Below are positions 12,653 to 14,305 of a DNA stretch of 14,305 bases, in pieces. A program made the position numbers and the translations under genes. The notes beneath the pieces are model-generated. The model made no database searches. It was given only the letters and a program-made list of their open reading frames with translations, and was not told the origin of the DNA. Source of the DNA: Nitrospinota bacterium (GTDB taxonomy: Bacteria > Nitrospinota_A > UBA7883 > JACRLM01); assembly GCA_015231995.1 (NCBI GenBank), contig JADGAO010000044.1, positions 1-14,305 on the forward strand, in the 5' to 3' direction. Every line of letters begins with the position of its first letter. Within the stretch, counting starts at the first letter, position 1.

Positions 12653-13847
12653 GCATGATTTGCAAATCCAGACTGCCTTTGCCAAAATCCACCTGAATCA
12701 ACTTTCTTTCTGCAAGGCCTTTTAAATCCCTGTTAGCCGTGAGGTATGTCCGGTTTTTATACAAATTTTTGTACCAGGACGCATTGCGGATATCCTCAAG
12801 GACACAACTGTCTTTCTTCAAGTCAAGCAGTGTGGTAACGATCGCGTACTGCCTGTCGTTGATCTGCTTCTTGTCCCGAAACGTGCGAGCCGAATCGGCG
12901 AACATGTGTCGTGCGATAAGATTGGACGCAAGATCAATTGTGGCGGAGATTGTTTTCCTCATGCCTTCGAGGAAGAACCGGACAAACGGGTCGTTAGGGT
13001 AATTGATATGTTTCTCTTCCCGTTTCCTGCAATCGTTGAACAACGTCATATAGCGCTCAAGGTTGTCATTGTAATATTTGTTAATGAAAACGTCCGCATA
13101 CTTAAATCCCGCCGCTTTTAAAATCATGGTTTCGATCAGCCGCCCCGTCCTGCCGTTGCCGTCGCCAAACGGGTGAATCATTTCGAAGTAATAATGAACC
13201 AGCGGAGCGCGTATGATCGCCGGTAGTGTAATGATTGGCTCACTGTTGGCCCATTCGATGAAACTTTTCATAAGCGTGACTATGTCCGGCAAACACTTTG
13301 GAGGCTTGTAAACTCCACCGAAAGACATGCGGCCGACTTGGGTGTGCTTATCAACGCCTTTCTGTGGGTTTCTATAGGCTCCAGGCGTGTTGTATTTAAA
13401 CTCATTTTCATTAATCCCTTCAGTGATTTCGCGGTGCAGGTCGGTGAACATCACTTCCTCCAGCGCAAGCCTCGGTTTGCCAACCCGGTCGTGGGAAAGG
13501 GCAAAATCGGTGGCATGGGCGTAAGCCTTTTTTAGGTTGCTGATACGCCTTTGGGAGTCTTCCTTAATTTTCTCCGGCGGCATATTTACGATTATGTCAA
13601 TTTCATCACTGCTTTCTGTACCCCCCTCGATGGTGTTGGTGCCGTGAATCCCACCGACAAGGACAATGTGATTCAACTGAGCCATTACTTGAGGATAAAG
13701 AGGAATCTTGTTGAAAAACTCTCTGGCATCTTCAACCCGTTGAATAAGCGGCGCAAGAGCGTCAAGGTCAATCCCGGCCTGAAAGACAAAAGGGCCGGAA
13801 AGATGTGTCTCGACCTTAAGCTGTGTGTTCCACGGGGAAGTTTCCAT
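12639..13847 (-). CDS. Fic-domain protein (probable AMP transferase), class II autoinhibited type
   Basis: Fic enzymes transfer AMP or other nucleotide groups from NTPs to hydroxyl side chains. The active-site motif HPFGDGNGRTGR lies at 228-239 (numbered from TTG 13856), with every conserved position present, including the catalytic His. Upstream, TNTIEG (73-78) fits the inhibitory helix motif (S/T)xxxE(G/N), where the Glu blocks ATP binding. The inhibitor is thus built in, as in class II Fic proteins. The N-terminal Fic_N-like region (residues 30-110) and a C-terminal winged-helix-like part (about 330-395) complete the usual ~400-residue layout. The start is either ATG 13847 (402 residues, chosen) or TTG 13856 (405); neither has a clean ribosome site. 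The target is unknown. It is convergent with hicB, which with hicA makes a small defence or toxin-type patch. Confidence 0.92.
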   Translation of the reverse strand: METSPWNTQLKVETHLSGPFVFQAGIDLDALAPLIQRVEDAREFFNKIPLYPQVMAQLNHIVLVGGIHGTNTIEGGTESSDEIDIIVNMPPEKIKEDSQRRISNLKKAYAHATDFALSHDRVGKPRLALEEVMFTDLHREITEGINENEFKYNTPGAYRNPQKGVDKHTQVGRMSFGGVYKPPKCLPDIVTLMKSFIEWANSEPIITLPAIIRAPLVHYYFEMIHPFGDGNGRTGRLIETMILKAAGFKYADVFINKYYNDNLERYMTLFNDCRKREEKHINYPNDPFVRFFLEGMRKTISATIDLASNLIARHMFADSARTFRDKKQINDRQYAIVTTLLDLKKDSCVLEDIRNASWYKNLYKNRTYLTANRDLKGLAERKLIQVDFGKGSLDLQIMPTPA

Positions 13848-13879
13848 GTCCGCCAAAATGTCTCAAAAAATGTTAGCAG

Positions 13880-13916
13880 ATATTATCACTTAATTGCTTG
13901 TTCGGCAATATGTTGC
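13880..13916 (-). promoter_or_regulatory. Putative fic promoter overlapping a GCAA/TTGC palindrome
   Basis: On the - strand TTGCCG (13903-13908) lies 17 bases from TAATAT (13880-13885); an overlapping GATAAT (13882-13887) would be spaced 15. The -35 box overlaps GCAATATGTTGC (13905-13916), an inverted repeat of GCAA/TTGC arms, and a third half-site TTGC lies at 13894-13897. This would suit an operator, perhaps for autoregulation. Confidence 0.35.
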
Positions 13917-13955
13917 ATTAAACATAGCCATATTCATGCACGCAAAAATGATAGT

Positions 13956-14000
13956 AAAAATACAACCGCTGGGGCCGTGTATGGGCAGGGTGGCGCCAGC
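13956..14000 (-). terminator. Probable terminator after tyrS
   Basis: On the - strand GCTGGCGCC (14000-13992) pairs with GGCCCCAGC (13976-13968) with one mismatch and a 15-base loop. The sequence GGTTGTATTTTT follows. It starts 17 bp after the tyrS stop. The tract is interrupted, so efficiency is uncertain. Confidence 0.45.
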
Positions 14001-14016
14001 TCCAGTAACATTCAGC

Positions 14017-14305
14017 TCAAACCAGCTTCACAAACCTTCGCTTTCCCACCTTGACCAGTTTCTCTCCACCTTTGGAAAGCTTAAAATCCGTGCTGGCGAC
14101 TTTTTCCCCGTCCACGCTCACGCCGCCTTGACGGATTAGGCGCAACCCTTCGGACGTGCTGGCTATCACGCCAGCGTCCACAAGCGCTTTTGGCAACCAT
14201 GCCGTCCCATCGGCGTCCCACGCCACTTCGCGGGTCTCCACTTCGTCGGGCGTCTCTTTTTTGCCGAACACGCGATCAAATTCGCCTGCCGCCTCTTCCG
14301 CCGCC
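14017..14305 (-). CDS. tyrS: Tyrosyl-tRNA synthetase, C-terminal S4 domain (partial)
   Basis: Only the last ~95 codons are in the window; the frame stays open through the right edge, so the 5' end lies beyond it. The visible protein begins AAEEAAGEFDRVFGKKETPDE, the usual linker after the catalytic core. It ends in an S4 RNA-binding domain (LRLIRQGGVSVDGEKV) that contacts the variable arm of tRNA-Tyr. The enzyme charges tRNA-Tyr with tyrosine. A GTG (14271) inside this stretch is internal and not a start. Assignment to tyrS rather than another S4 protein rests on this linker plus S4 layout at the extreme C-terminus. Confidence 0.85.
   Translation of the reverse strand, partial: AAEEAAGEFDRVFGKKETPDEVETREVAWDADGTAWLPKALVDAGVIASTSEGLRLIRQGGVSVDGEKVASTDFKLSKGGEKLVKVGKRRFVKLV

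Overview
The window looks like a chromosomal piece of a Gram-negative, non-cyanobacterial bacterium. It carries periplasmic stress proteins with signal peptides, an ECF sigma factor, several multidomain sensor kinases and a KaiBC clock module. The mix resembles Desulfobacterota, Nitrospirota or Nitrospinota, but nothing in the sequence fixes the taxon. Base composition is moderate to GC-rich in genes and AT-rich in the regulatory gaps.

Left part, + strand. A PAS histidine kinase with a decayed receiver domain (290-1771) lies between two direct copies of a 54-bp repeat. The right-hand copy is the end of a hairpin-rich, MITE-like element with terminal inverted repeats (1795-1972). Five bases further on is an ECF-type promoter (GGAACTT-16-GTCCAA). 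It leads into a tightly overlapping four-gene envelope-stress operon: small secreted protein, ECF sigma factor, membrane anti-sigma candidate and Spy/CpxP-type LTXXQ protein. The operon ends at a strong intrinsic terminator (3947-3985).

Centre, - strand, read right to left from about 11.9 kb to 4.0 kb. The order is a REC-PAS protein whose C-terminus resembles KaiA/RsbU (10678-11934), then kaiB, then kaiC (ATGA overlap with kaiB). A hybrid kinase with layout HisKA-HATPase-REC-REC-RsbW-like ATPase follows. Last is a 762-residue coiled-coil protein with its own promoter. This reads as a Kai timing or switching module with phosphorelay input, a possible KaiA-like partner and a possible partner-switching output. 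I consider it the most interesting system in the window. The coiled-coil protein is built from about 23 copies of one 31-residue unit.

Right part. A HicAB toxin-antitoxin locus has a toxin gene broken by a nonsense codon and a 4-bp duplication, while hicB is intact. A class II (N-terminal inhibitory helix) Fic protein lies convergent to hicB. The 3' end of tyrS (S4 domain) runs off the right edge. I saw no tRNA, rRNA, CRISPR array or complete insertion sequence.
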